NCBI GenBank assembly: GCA_964019135.1
Contig: OZ025258.1
Span: 35,048,126-35,112,125 of the forward strand
Length of the DNA stretch: 64,000 nt
Origin: Arenicola marina
Lineage: Eukaryota > Annelida > Polychaeta > Arenicolidae
Reading direction: 5' to 3'
The notes beneath the pieces are model-generated. The model was not told the DNA's origin. It searched no databases and saw only the letters and a list, made by a program, of their open reading frames with translations. The position numbers and the translations under genes are program-made. Shown piece by piece: positions 8,077-16,766 of this stretch. Numbering within the stretch: the first letter of the stretch is position 1; the number at the start of each line of letters is the position of its first letter.

Positions 8077-9810
8077 ATGGTTCATGAGTACGGGACCACG
8101 TACCCAAAACCCGTAACCGCCGTGACCGGGGAAAAGTCCCCCGATGTGAAGTCCCCTGATGAGAGGTCACCTGACGAGAAGTCACCTGACGAGAGGTCGC
8201 CTGTTCTGAATTCTCCTGCTGTGAAGTCCCCTGATGAGAGGTCACCTGACGAGAAGTCACTTGACGAGAAGTCGCCTGACGAGAGGTCGCCTGTTTTGAA
8301 GTCTCCTGATGAGAGGTCACTTGACGAGAAGTCACCTGACGAGAGGTCGCCTGTTTTGAATTTTCCTGCTGTGAAGTCCCCTGATGAGAGGTCACCTGAC
8401 GAGAAGTCACCTGTTGTGAAGTCGCCTGTTTTGAATTGTCCTGTTGTGAAGTCCCCTGATGAGAGGTCATCTGACGAGAAGTCGCCTGCTGTGAAGTCCC
8501 CAGATGTGAAGTCGCCTGCTGTGAAGTCCCGAGATGTGACGTCCCCCAATATGAAGTCCCCCGAAAAGAAGTCCCTTGATGAGAGGTCACCTGACGAGAA
8601 GTCGCCTGACGAGAAGTCACCTGACGAGAGGTCGCCTGTTTTGAATTTTCCTGTTGTGAAGTCACCTGACGAGAAGTCACTTGACGAGAAGTTGCCTGAC
8701 GAGAAGTCGCCTGTTTTGAATTTTCCTGTTGTGAAGTCCCCTGATGAGAGGTCACCTGACGAGAAGTCCCTTGACGAGAAGTCGCCTGACGAGAAGTCAC
8801 CTGTTTTGAATTTTCATTCTGTACAGATGCCTGATGCGAAACTTGTTGTAGAGTCGCCTTATGTACAGTCGCCTGATGTGAAGCTCGAAGTGAAGTCCCC
8901 AGATATGAAGTTGCCTGCCCTGATGTCGCTTGTTGTGAAGTCGTCTGCTGTTGTATCGCCCGAAGTGAAGTCGCTTGGAGTGAAGTCGCCTTTTGTTGTA
9001 TCACCCGAAGTGAAGTCGCCTGTTGTTAAATCGTCCGAAGTGAAGTCCCCTGATGTGCAGTCCCCTGTTGCGAAGTCGCCTGTTGTGGAATCGCCTGAAG
9101 TGGAGTCGCCCGAAGTGAAGTCCCAGGAAGTGAAGTCCCCAGATGTGAAGTCCCCAGATGTGAAGTCCCAGGAAGTGAAGTCCCCAGATGTGCAGTCCCC
9201 AGATGTGAAGTTGCCTGTCCTGATGTCGCTTGTGAAGTCGCCTGCTGTGGAATCGCCCATTGTGAAGTCCCCTGATGCGAAGTCCCCTCGTGTGAAGTCA
9301 CCCAATGTGAAGTTCCCAGAGAAGGAACGTCCTGATGCCAAGCCTCCTGATGTGATATCCCAAGATGAGACTTTCACTGGCGAGGGGTCACTCGACTGCA
9401 GACCAGGCCAGGTGCAACGCATCTGCACAGCTCCGCTGGCCGATGGCTTACAGGTGCCACCTTACCATGGGTTGGTGGTGTTGATTGCGATGGTGATGAC
9501 AACGATGTTTACTGTGGCTGCCGACAAAGAGTTGAGAGACCTACTGGTTGTTCTCGCGCCATGCACTCTCTTGTGGGTCATTGACGGAACCATCCGACGT
9601 CCAACCTCTAATGTTGAGTGCTGGACCCCAAAGGACAGCCGCTGCCGCCCGGAAGACCGCGGAGGACACATGTCCATAGACGCAACCCCGTCGAGAGGAT
9701 CTACCGTCAACCCAGACTGCGGAGGATGCACCGCCGTCAAGAACAAACACCCTGGCGTCGGAGGACCTCGACAGCTCAAGGAGCCACGCCGGAAGCAGAG
9801 GAACATGTGA
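8077..9810 (+). CDS. ORF2 of the LTR element: KSP-type pentapeptide-repeat protein with hydrophobic C-terminal segment
   Basis: An intact 577-codon ORF from the first ATG at 8077; the frame is open from 7999, inside the end of gag and in the -1 frame relative to it, exactly where pro-pol normally starts. Residues about 18-425 are a run of roughly 80 pentapeptides of the form K/R/N-S/F-P-D/V-E/V/L (DEKSP, DERSP, VLNFP, VVKSP), encoded by a diverging 15-bp tandem repeat. After this comes a unique part with two hydrophobic stretches (about 464-480 LVVLIAMVMTTMFTVA and about 488-505 LLVVLAPCTLLWVI), which could be a membrane hairpin, then a basic, Cys-containing tail. No protease, RT or integrase motif is visible. 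Function is unknown: it may be a domesticated spacer, an envelope-like or accessory product, or repeat expansion in place of a lost pol. Long minus-strand ORFs over it are repeat shadows. Confidence 0.7.
   Translation: MVHEYGTTYPKPVTAVTGEKSPDVKSPDERSPDEKSPDERSPVLNSPAVKSPDERSPDEKSLDEKSPDERSPVLKSPDERSLDEKSPDERSPVLNFPAVKSPDERSPDEKSPVVKSPVLNCPVVKSPDERSSDEKSPAVKSPDVKSPAVKSRDVTSPNMKSPEKKSLDERSPDEKSPDEKSPDERSPVLNFPVVKSPDEKSLDEKLPDEKSPVLNFPVVKSPDERSPDEKSLDEKSPDEKSPVLNFHSVQMPDAKLVVESPYVQSPDVKLEVKSPDMKLPALMSLVVKSSAVVSPEVKSLGVKSPFVVSPEVKSPVVKSSEVKSPDVQSPVAKSPVVESPEVESPEVKSQEVKSPDVKSPDVKSQEVKSPDVQSPDVKLPVLMSLVKSPAVESPIVKSPDAKSPRVKSPNVKFPEKERPDAKPPDVISQDETFTGEGSLDCRPGQVQRICTAPLADGLQVPPYHGLVVLIAMVMTTMFTVAADKELRDLLVVLAPCTLLWVIDGTIRRPTSNVECWTPKDSRCRPEDRGGHMSIDATPSRGSTVNPDCGGCTAVKNKHPGVGGPRQLKEPRRKQRNM
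8128..9350 (+). repeat. 15-bp tandem repeat inside ORF2
   Basis: Degenerate 15-bp units of the type GAGAAGTCACCTGAC, GTGAAGTCCCCTGAT and TTGAATTTTCCTGTT. The length stays a multiple of three throughout, so the plus frame is kept open for about 1.2 kb, which suggests constraint or very recent expansion. Confidence 0.85.
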
Positions 9811-9875
9811 TTAATGTATTTTTCTTTTCAGTTGAATATGGTGCAATGTAAGAGTTTGTATTGTTGTATATAACT

Positions 9876-9909
9876 GTTTGGCGATGATGCCAAACCATTA
9901 AGTAGGGGG
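9876..9909 (+). promoter_or_regulatory. Upstream hairpin plus polypurine tract
   Basis: A hairpin, GTTTGGC GATGAT GCCAAAC (9876-9895), is followed by AAGTAGGGGGG (about 9899-9909) and then CAATATAACGGTCCC. It parallels the terminal module at 10049-10083 in order and spacing, though the stem bases differ. It could be a second priming site for plus-strand synthesis or a fossil element end. Confidence 0.6.
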
Positions 9910-10048
9910 GCAATATAACGGTCCCTATTCTAATCCCGTGTAAGGGTGTATTTTGACATGTATCTGCATCTAAGTACTCGTCGCTTGCAACGCTGCAGGT
10001 TCATTTTACTTGTGAGATTTTGTATAATATTTTGTTGGTGTTAGATTA

Positions 10049-10083
10049 GTGTTGGCGAGGACGCCTAACACTTAAGCAGGGGG
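10049..10083 (+). promoter_or_regulatory. Terminal hairpin plus polypurine tract before the 3' LTR
   Basis: A stem-loop formed by GTGTTGGCG and CGCCTAACAC (10049-10071, one bulged base) is followed by AAGCAGGGGG (10074-10083), three bases before the TG of the 3' LTR. The polypurine tract is where plus-strand DNA synthesis is expected to start. Confidence 0.75.
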
Positions 10084-10086
10084 CAT

Positions 10087-11124
10087 TGTGACGCCTCCCA
10101 TTTTGGTACCCGGGGAAATCAGGTATTTTTGTAAAATTATCCCTTTGTGAACGCTGTCAACCCCAACTAAACTGTTTACCTACCTTGTATGAGGCCACAT
10201 TGTCACTTTCTGTTGTCTTTTTAACTTGTCTGTTCTTATTTGGGATGGTACGAACCAATTTGTACCGTTTTTGGTGATGTTTACCTCTCGGGGCGGCCAT
10301 GATTGTTGTTTCTCGCGCGCAGCCTCGTTTTAGTCATTATGATAATTACCAAAGTTTTATAACCTCGCTGCCAACAAAAGCCGCGTTTATGTATATTGCA
10401 CTAGTTTCTGGTCTTGTTGATGTTTGTCTGATATTCTTTAAAGTTTTAATCTAAGCCAGCAACTGCATCGCATACTTTAAACCCTTAATTTGAGGAGTAA
10501 CGCGAAAAGGGAGATATAGATTATTTCTGTCTGCGTCTTCCGGTGTGGCGGGTATAAAGGGAGACACCGGTTGTGATTTTGGGAGACTCTCGACACACTC
10601 ACACATTCGGGGAGACAGAGACGAGAGAAGCAGGGGCAGACCCTGTCGGTTAGTGCCCCTATTTACCCCCCCCCCCACCCCCTTTTGTGATTAACCACGA
10701 TACCACGATGACCACGATGACCACGATAACCACGATGACCCGATGTCCCGAGGACCGAATGACGATGTAACTTAGATGATGACAGCCTCTCAGCCCTCTG
10801 ACTGTTGATGTTTCCTAAATAGAATCTCTCCCACTAACCCCTGCATTTTTCCACTGGTCTATCTTAATTCTTATGGTTCTTAATTCTTATCTGAGCTTAG
10901 GGGATTTTCCTTTTAGTTAGTCTATGCCAGACTAGGGGGTCTGGTTACATGCAGAGTATTTTATTTTTATATTGTCCCTCGTACCTGCTTTGACAAGAAT
11001 GTTTTAATAAATGCCGCCAATGGTGGGAGACTGACACTGGTTGTGAATAGTTAGTTTTTGTTTCTTTCCCTTATAAAAGATTTTATTTTATTTTCGGCCA
11101 TCCTGACAGGTTACGGTCGTAACA
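10087..11124 (+). repeat. 3' LTR
   Basis: Same ends as the 5' LTR. Differences seen by eye: one G/T near 10396, one missing C near 10463, one T/C near 10568, one T/C near 10887, and length changes in the C-run and the GACCACGAT microsatellite. AATAAA at 11006-11011. Confidence 0.92.
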
Positions 11125-11128
11125 GTAT
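11125..11128. repeat. Target site duplication of the LTR element, right copy
   Basis: GTAT, matching 3979-3982. Confidence 0.85.
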
Positions 11129-13432
11129 GTTTAAGTTCTATAAATTGTGATGGGTCTGTGTCAGATTTGTTGTAAGTTGTTAGTTCTAACAGAACTTTTG
11201 GAGATTCCATTTCCCATGGTGGGATTTCTGGGAGGTGCCAGGTTCGTATATCGTTGAAATTGATATTGTATCTTGTCAAAAGGTTATTGACTCGAATTCC
11301 AAAGGTGGGTATTGTCTTTGGTTTGTTTTCAAATAGTGTTGTAAACTTTGGATGGAATACGTCTTCAAAGGTAGGATTATTGGGATTCGTTTTGAGCTTA
11401 AGCGCGTATTGTAGTGCTAATTTATCTCTACGGTAGTATAGAAATGGCTCAGCAGACTCCACGTACAGGCTTTCCGCAGGAGATGTGCGGAAAGCTCCCA
11501 GACATAAACGAAGTGCTTGGTTGTGCACAGGGTCCAGCATCTGCAAATATGATTTGCGTGCTGATCCGTAAATCATCGACCCATAATCCAGCCGTGACCG
11601 TATCAGGGCTCTGTAGATATTTAATAATGTCTCTCTTTCTGTTCCCCATTCTGTATTAGATAGCACTTTTATTAGATTAAGTGCTTTGGTACATTTCTGT
11701 TTTAATTGTTTAATATGGGGTATAAAAGTCAGTTTTTTATCGAATAAAAGGCCGAGAAATTTTGTTTCTGGCACAACTGGTATTTGATCCCCATTCATTT
11801 TAGATTCAGGTTCCGGATGGAGTTTCCGGAGTTGACAGAAGTGCATACACACTGTTTTAGTTTTTGAAAATTTAAATCCATTCTCATCGCACCATTGTTG
11901 TAACTTATTGAGGTTCATTTGTAATTGCCGTTCTATTGTGTGCATATGTTTGGACCTGAAACAGGCCAAAAAGTCATCAACAAATAGAGAAGGATCTATG
12001 TTATTAGTGAGACATTTTATGATGCTGTTGATTGTAATACTAAAAAGGGTTACAGATAAGATACTGCCTTGGGGAACCCCCATCTCCTGATCGTATACTT
12101 CGGAGAGGGCAGTTCCGACCCTTGTCTGAAATAGACGTCTGTTTAGGAATTCTTGAATAAAATTTGGCATATGACCTCTGAGTCCAATATCATGGAGGGC
12201 TTTTAAAATACCATATTTCCATGTGGTGTCATCTGCTTTTTCAAGGTCAAAGAATACTGCCACCACGTGTTCTTTTTTGATGAATGCCTCGCGTATATAG
12301 GTCTCCAATCGTATTAAATTATCGGTGGTATTTCTGTTTTGTCGAAAGCCACTCTGGAACTTAGTGATGATATTATTTGTTTCCAGAAAATATGTAAGGC
12401 GGTTATTTATCATCTTTTCTAGTGTTTTACATACACAACTTGTAAGAGCTATTGGTCGGTAGGAAGAAGGATTGGTGTGATCTTTCCCAGGCTTAGGGAT
12501 AGGAATGACTATCGCCTTTTTCCACGATGGGGGTATTTGCCCGGTTTGCCAAATGAAGTTGAATATGTCGAGAAGAAGTTCCAAGGATGTATCGCGTAGT
12601 TGTTTCAGGAATTGGTATGGGATATTGTCTGGCCCTGGTGAAGTGTTGTTAGTTTTCCTCAGGGCAGACTGGAGTTCCTCCATGGAGAAGAGGCTATTGT
12701 AATATTCATCATTTTTGGATTTGAAATTGAGTTTTTTCCTCTCACTAACCGCCTTGTATCTTTGAAATTTAGCCGTGTAATTTTTTGAGGAAGAATTTGT
12801 TGCAAAGGCTTTCGACAAGGTATTGGCTATTTGCACTGGTTCGGTGAGGGTTGTGTTTTCATGGATCAGGTGGTTTATGCTGTTGTTTGCTTTTTTCCCA
12901 CTGATCTTCTGTATGGCTCGCCACGTTTTCTCAGTTGTTGTTTTATTTCCAAGTTTGGAGACATAGTTTCTCCAGGATTCCCTTTTTGTTGTTCGTATTG
13001 TGCGGCGGGTCTGTGCTCGCACTTGTTTATATTTGAGGATATTTCCTGGAGTAGGATGTATTTGGAGTTCTCGCTGAGCCTGTTTTCGTTGTTGTACGGC
13101 CTCACGGCATTCATCGTTAAACCATGGCTTCTTTTGTATTTTGAGATTGGTCGAGGTTTTGGGAATGGTGTCTTCAGCTATTTTATGAAGTGTTTCGCTG
13201 AAGAGGGCTATTGGGTCTGGTATACCTTGGAAGTTGGCTGTTGTGAGTTTTTCAAAGCACATTTTTTTAAAAGCAGTCCAGTCAGCCTTATTTAGCTTCC
13301 AGTGAACAATATTTTCATCTGGAGCGAGAAGTTGGCTAGTAAGAAGGATAGGGAAGTGGTCACTGCCGTGAAGATCATCTTCCACTTTCCAGTTGAAATC
13401 AAGGCATAGACTGGGATGGGCTATAGTTAGGT
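11125..13432 (-). pseudogene. Reverse transcriptase portion of I/Nimb-like ORF2
   Basis: This frame is open from the frameshift near 13430-13434 down to the LTR insertion at 11124; its apparent last residues are read-through into the LTR. The end of the endonuclease domain comes first (DDLHGSDHFPI, the SDH motif), then a connector, then RT: the NNTSPGPDNIPYQFLK motif, PIPKPGKD..SYRPIALTS, motif A FFDLEKADDTTW (about 12225-12255), GVPQGSILS, and the catalytic SLFVDDF (FVDD at about 11973-11985). A thumb-like region with KFLGLLFD and a Cys-poor linker follows. FVDD is usual in the I group. In motif A the catalytic Asp is present, but the residue normally Tyr or Phe (AYD) is Asp. RNase H continues at 3982 on the other side of the LTR element. 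Non-functional because of the frameshift and the insertion. Confidence 0.9.
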
Positions 13433-13981
13433 TATGGCCGTTTTGGCACCATTCCCAGGGTGTATATAAGTTATTGAGCCATCGTTGAGCAGAACGGTAT
13501 TGTTTTTTAAGATAAAGTCCTCTAGCAGGCGGCCCTTGGGTTGTATGTCTTTACAACCCCATATCGTATGATGGGCATTGAAATCTCCAAGAAGTATATA
13601 CGGCGCTGGTAGTTGTTTAATTATATTTCCTAGTTCTAGTCGTGTTGGACGTAAATTAGGTGGAATATAGATAGAGCACAGGGTTATGGTTTTGTGTAAT
13701 GTTATTCGTATGGCCATAGCTTGTAGGTTGGTCTGCAAGGGTATTTGCCTGTGTGGAGTTTTCTCCTTTATAAGGATACTAACTCCGCCTGTGATTTTAT
13801 CCCCCGTATTAAGTCCTAGATTATCATATGATGTATATCCACTAATTGTTATATCGCCTTGGTTTTTGATGAATGTTTCTTGGAGACAAAACGCTATGGG
13901 GTTGTGGTCCTGCTTTAGCAAGAGGATTTCATCACGATTGGCTCTCATACCTCGACAATTCCATTGTATAATAGAAGCCAT
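13427..13981 (-). pseudogene. APE-type endonuclease portion of I/Nimb-like ORF2
   Basis: The ORF starts at an ATG (13979-13981) only 3 bp after the ORF1 stop codon, the usual tight ORF1-ORF2 spacing of the group. The apurinic-endonuclease-like domain would nick target DNA to prime reverse transcription. Motifs seen: IQWNCRGMRANRDEI (Asn), FCLQETFI (catalytic Glu), YIPPNLRPTR, LLGDFNAHHTIWG (Asp and Asn), and TYIHPGNGAKTAI. It then hits a stop at 13427-13429. A missing base at about 13430-13434 explains this: in the neighbouring frame the sequence continues as LTIAHPSLCLDFNWKVEDD and reaches the SDH motif in the RT frame. Confidence 0.88.
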
Positions 13982-13984
13982 GGT

Positions 13985-15277
13985 TTATGATATGGGTGGC
14001 GTATCTGCCTTGTGTTTTCTTTTGTCACGCCCCCTTTCCTGTGTGTCTGTCTCCATTTCCTCATCGTCCTCCTCCTTCTCTAGTTGCGAGTATTTGTTAT
14101 GTATTTTGATGGGATCCGTTGATCCCTTGGGTGGTCGGTTTAGTTTTGCTGGTTTCGATTTGGCCAGTTTGTGGGTGGTGGGTTTTGTAGTGGGTTTTGT
14201 AGAAGGTTTCTTTGCAGGTGTCTTTGTTTGAATTTCTATTATGGGCTCTGTCTGGCTGGATGTTCCTGTCTCCTCTGGGGCCTCTGTTGTAATTGTGAAT
14301 TCTGCATCTGGTGGCCAGGAATAAACAGTGTTTATTCCTATGGAAACCATGTTTGGTTTTGGTGTTGTCTCACTGGATTTGGTTTGGGTCGAGCCCGTCA
14401 CTTCAGCGAATGTTTTGTTTCCAGTTACATTTATAGTTTTATTTTCTATTATTTTTCTCGCTTCGGGATACGATATGGAGTTTTTAGTTTTTACTGTCTG
14501 TATCTCTTTTTCTTTTTGCCACATTGGACACTGTTTTGAGTATGCGTAGTGACTGCCTTCGCAATTTACACAGTGACTCGGTTTGCTGCAGGAGGTGTCT
14601 TCATGGCCCTTGTCGCCACAGCGAGCACAGGTGACTTGCCTCCTGCAGTTGTTCTTTCCGTGGCCGAAGCGTTGGCATTGGAAACAGCGTAGTGGGTTTG
14701 GTATATAGATGTCGACTGGTACACGAAGGTATCCAGCTTTTATTGTTGTAGGAGGGATGTGGGATGCAAATGTGAGAATTATAGTATTTGTTGGAATTCT
14801 TTCTCCATTTTTCGTGATTGATATCCGTTTGGCCTCCATGACATTCTGTGAGGCCAACTCGGTAACTATCTCTGTGTCAGAACACATTTGTAGGTCTCTG
14901 CACCGGATGACACCTTGGCTATTGTTGAGGGTACGGTGAGGAGTTATTGTAACTGGGATATGGAGGAGGGTCGTGGCTCGGAGGAGGTTGTCAGCATGAC
15001 TCTTCCGAGTGACCTCGATGAGGAGGTCACCGGAGCGGAGTCGTTTGACATCCTTTGGTTCTCCGGCCAGACTTTGGATGGCCTTATCCAGTGCAAATGG
15101 TGACAATTTCGAAAGAGGTAAATCTGGATTTGTGGCGTGTGCCATCAAAAATCTTGAAAAAATGTCGTTTTGTTGATTTGGTTCATGTGTAGGAGAGCTT
15201 GTTCGAAGTTTCTTATTGGATCGTTCTTCTCGTGCTTTTGTTTCTGCAGGTGTGGGGTTTTTTTCTTGGGCACTCAT
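13985..15277 (-). CDS. ORF1 protein of I/Nimb-like element, with three zinc knuckles
   Basis: An intact ORF of about 430 codons encoding the RNA-binding protein of the retrotransposon particle. I start at the ATG at 15275-15277 (MSAQEKNPTPAETK). The frame is open further upstream, but only from a non-ATG codon and through what looks like 5' UTR. The N-terminal part is charged; a middle region (about residues 40-190) resembles the RRM-like/PRE_C2HC area seen in such ORF1 proteins. At about residues 198-250 are three CCHC-type knuckles: CFQCQRFGHGKNNC, CARCGDKGHEDTSC and CVNCEGSHYAYSKQC (the last with altered spacing). The C-terminal third is Thr/Lys/Pro-rich and low complexity, ending in a very acidic then basic tail. 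Clade-level identity is inferred. Confidence 0.85.
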   Translation of the reverse strand: MSAQEKNPTPAETKAREERSNKKLRTSSPTHEPNQQNDIFSRFLMAHATNPDLPLSKLSPFALDKAIQSLAGEPKDVKRLRSGDLLIEVTRKSHADNLLRATTLLHIPVTITPHRTLNNSQGVIRCRDLQMCSDTEIVTELASQNVMEAKRISITKNGERIPTNTIILTFASHIPPTTIKAGYLRVPVDIYIPNPLRCFQCQRFGHGKNNCRRQVTCARCGDKGHEDTSCSKPSHCVNCEGSHYAYSKQCPMWQKEKEIQTVKTKNSISYPEARKIIENKTINVTGNKTFAEVTGSTQTKSSETTPKPNMVSIGINTVYSWPPDAEFTITTEAPEETGTSSQTEPIIEIQTKTPAKKPSTKPTTKPTTHKLAKSKPAKLNRPPKGSTDPIKIHNKYSQLEKEEDDEEMETDTQERGRDKRKHKADTPPIS

Positions 15278-15836
15278 GTTGGGTTTAAATATTTCACCGT
15301 CCGTGGTCCCCACCCACCTCGGAGCCCTCTCGGGACACTGATTCGGTGCGGTACTCCAGCACCCAGTGCCAAGGATACACAGACGGTATACTCGCATAAC
15401 AAATACTAATTCTTCTGTTGGAAAAAAAGAGGTATTTGCCACTTGATTAGCCCAAGCCACCGTCCTAACAGGATCTTGTTCAGAGCAACTGAAATATGAG
15501 GTGTCTCAAAAGACTCATTGCATACGGTTGTATGAATAATAGGGTGAGACTGTTTTTGATATGATGTTGTTGACCAAGAATCCTTGGATTTGTCGTGACG
15601 AGCCGATTGATCAGACCGGGCCAAATCTGACCTCCCGTCTAGGAGAAATAAGGGTCAAACTGGTATCTTGCAGAAACAGAGTTTCCACTCAACCAGCAGA
15701 GTCCCGTCTTCCTCCGACACGGGTTGCGAACCACGGCATACGGTTCGCCTCCATTTAGTCGCCTCTTACGACATGCAGATGTTAAACATGGAGGTGCATC
15801 GGGCCTATTCTACTTTCCCCCGAACCCGCAGGGGGC
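15278..15836 (-). promoter_or_regulatory. 5' UTR and probable internal promoter of the I/Nimb-like element
   Basis: About 560 bp between the element 5' end and ORF1. Minus-strand sequence begins CCCCCTGCGGGTTCGGGGG. It contains a hairpin with perfect 7-bp arms, GCGAACC and GGTTCGC (15726-15748). GGTTCGCAACCCG resembles a Pol III B box, but no paired A box was defined, so this is only a resemblance. Elements of this class carry their promoter in the 5' UTR. Confidence 0.5.
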
Positions 15837-15850
15837 GTGTGGAGATCTGG
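15837..15850. repeat. Target site duplication of the I/Nimb-like element (5' side)
   Basis: Exact copy of 2695-2708 (GTGTGGAGATCTGG). Confidence 0.85.
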
Positions 15851-16600
15851 GGGTGATAATGAAGAACGTTACGCAGAACGGGATGTGACAAATATCAACG
15901 CAAACACTCTTATTGATGATAATTATCAGTGAGAAAGAAATGAATGATCATCGATAATTTGCATAGGCCCACATGCATGAATGTCAACATTTCACTTGCC
16001 AACCCGCCATCCTAGGAATGGTCTCAATAGTGTGTGTTGGGTGTATTTGTTCCATAATGGAGTGTTGCCATTACTCGTATCTATAGACTTACAGTAGATT
16101 TAAGTATATTTTCCTAATAAACCCATATGCAGCCCCATCACCATATGAAGCTGTAACAGTTTTGTTATTTGGCGGATAAAGGTGGATAAAAGTGGGTAAA
16201 TAAGTGTCGCAATTTCTGTGCAAATGCGTTTGGCAGGGTAAATGTTGCTGTCTATCTTCTGTCAATCATATAAAACCACTATTTTACGGAAAGCTCAAGG
16301 TGTTTAAAAAGAAGTCTGTTATTGTTATAAGTTAAATGTATGCAGAAATGCCAGGGACCGTTAAACCCAAGTGTACTTAGCGTTAGTATGGATGTAACGA
16401 GGCTTGATTGCTACAAAACGGGAACCCCCACATTACTTCATGCCCATTATGAGCATTACACTGTTTCCTTTTCGCTAGGGCGTATGATCAGTAGCCAAAA
16501 ACAGACACCTTTATACTTTATTAATACGTCATATAGTGAGGTAAGATATTAATAGCCAGGTATTCCTTTTTATCATTCGTGACTCAGTTATAGCCCATGT
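15851..16600. other. Interior of foldback-like element 1; no gene seen
   Basis: AT-rich, non-repetitive, with only short ORFs and no recognised domain. It lies between the retrotransposon and the right inverted arm. Confidence 0.45.
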
Positions 16601-16766
16601 TTGACGTTTGTGAGAAATACGTTTTTACGTTTGTGACCATTTTAGTTTGACGTTTGTGGCCAGCCAATTTTTTTCTTTGTGATCCATTTGTTTTTTACGT
16701 TTGTGATCCATGGTGTTTTTACGTTTGTGGCCGTTTTTATGTTTGTGGTAATTTTTACGTTTGTGG
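16601..16766 (-). repeat. Right arm of foldback-like element 1
   Basis: Eight copies of the complement motif TTTTACGTTTGTG(G/A), ending GTTTGTGG at 16766. The reverse complement aligns with the start of the left arm (2174 onward), sharing the order CCACAAACGT, TACCACAAAC, AAAAACG, AAAACAC. Confidence 0.65.

Larger units (their letters stand above)
3983..11124 (+). mobile_element. Young gag-only LTR retrotransposon (Ty3/gypsy-like, non-autonomous) with a novel KSP-repeat ORF
   Basis: 7142 bp bounded by two LTRs of 1035 and 1038 bp that start TGTGACGCC and end GTAACA (TG...CA). The parts are a tRNA-like primer binding site (5024-5040), a repetitive leader, gag with a capsid-like domain and one CCHC knuckle, a second long ORF of pentapeptide repeats, and two hairpin plus polypurine-tract modules before the 3' LTR. 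There is no protease, reverse transcriptase, RNase H or integrase, and only about 2.06 kb lies between the end of gag and the 3' LTR, too little for a normal pol of about 3 kb. It would need enzymes from a relative. By eye the LTRs differ by about three substitutions plus small indels in a C-run and a GACCACGAT microsatellite, so the insertion is recent. Confidence 0.9.
2709..15836 (-). mobile_element. Full-length I/Nimb-like non-LTR retrotransposon, interrupted by an LTR element
   Basis: The minus-strand element runs from a 5' end at 15836 to a 3' tail of ATCAA-type short repeats at 2709-2724, and is flanked by a 14-bp target duplication. Without the LTR retrotransposon at 3983-11124 and its 4-bp duplication it is about 5.98 kb. 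The order is 5' UTR, ORF1 with three zinc knuckles, then ORF2 with APE endonuclease, reverse transcriptase and C-terminal RNase H, then a 3' UTR. An RNase H after the RT, plus a CCHC ORF1 and an APE domain, is the layout of the I group (I, Nimb and relatives). The copy is dead: ORF2 has a frameshift, an altered RNase H active site and a 7.1-kb insertion. The clade call rests on domain order and motif style, not on a tree. Confidence 0.85.

Noticed and set aside
8012-9428. Minus-strand Thr-Ser-Arg-Gln and Ser-Gly-Asp-Phe repeat ORFs
   Set aside because: Antisense reading of the 15-bp repeat of ORF2; no start context or non-repeat extension.
15720-15836. Pol III promoter in the 5' UTR of the I/Nimb-like element
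   Set aside because: A B-box-like word is present without a properly spaced A box, so I list it only as a resemblance.
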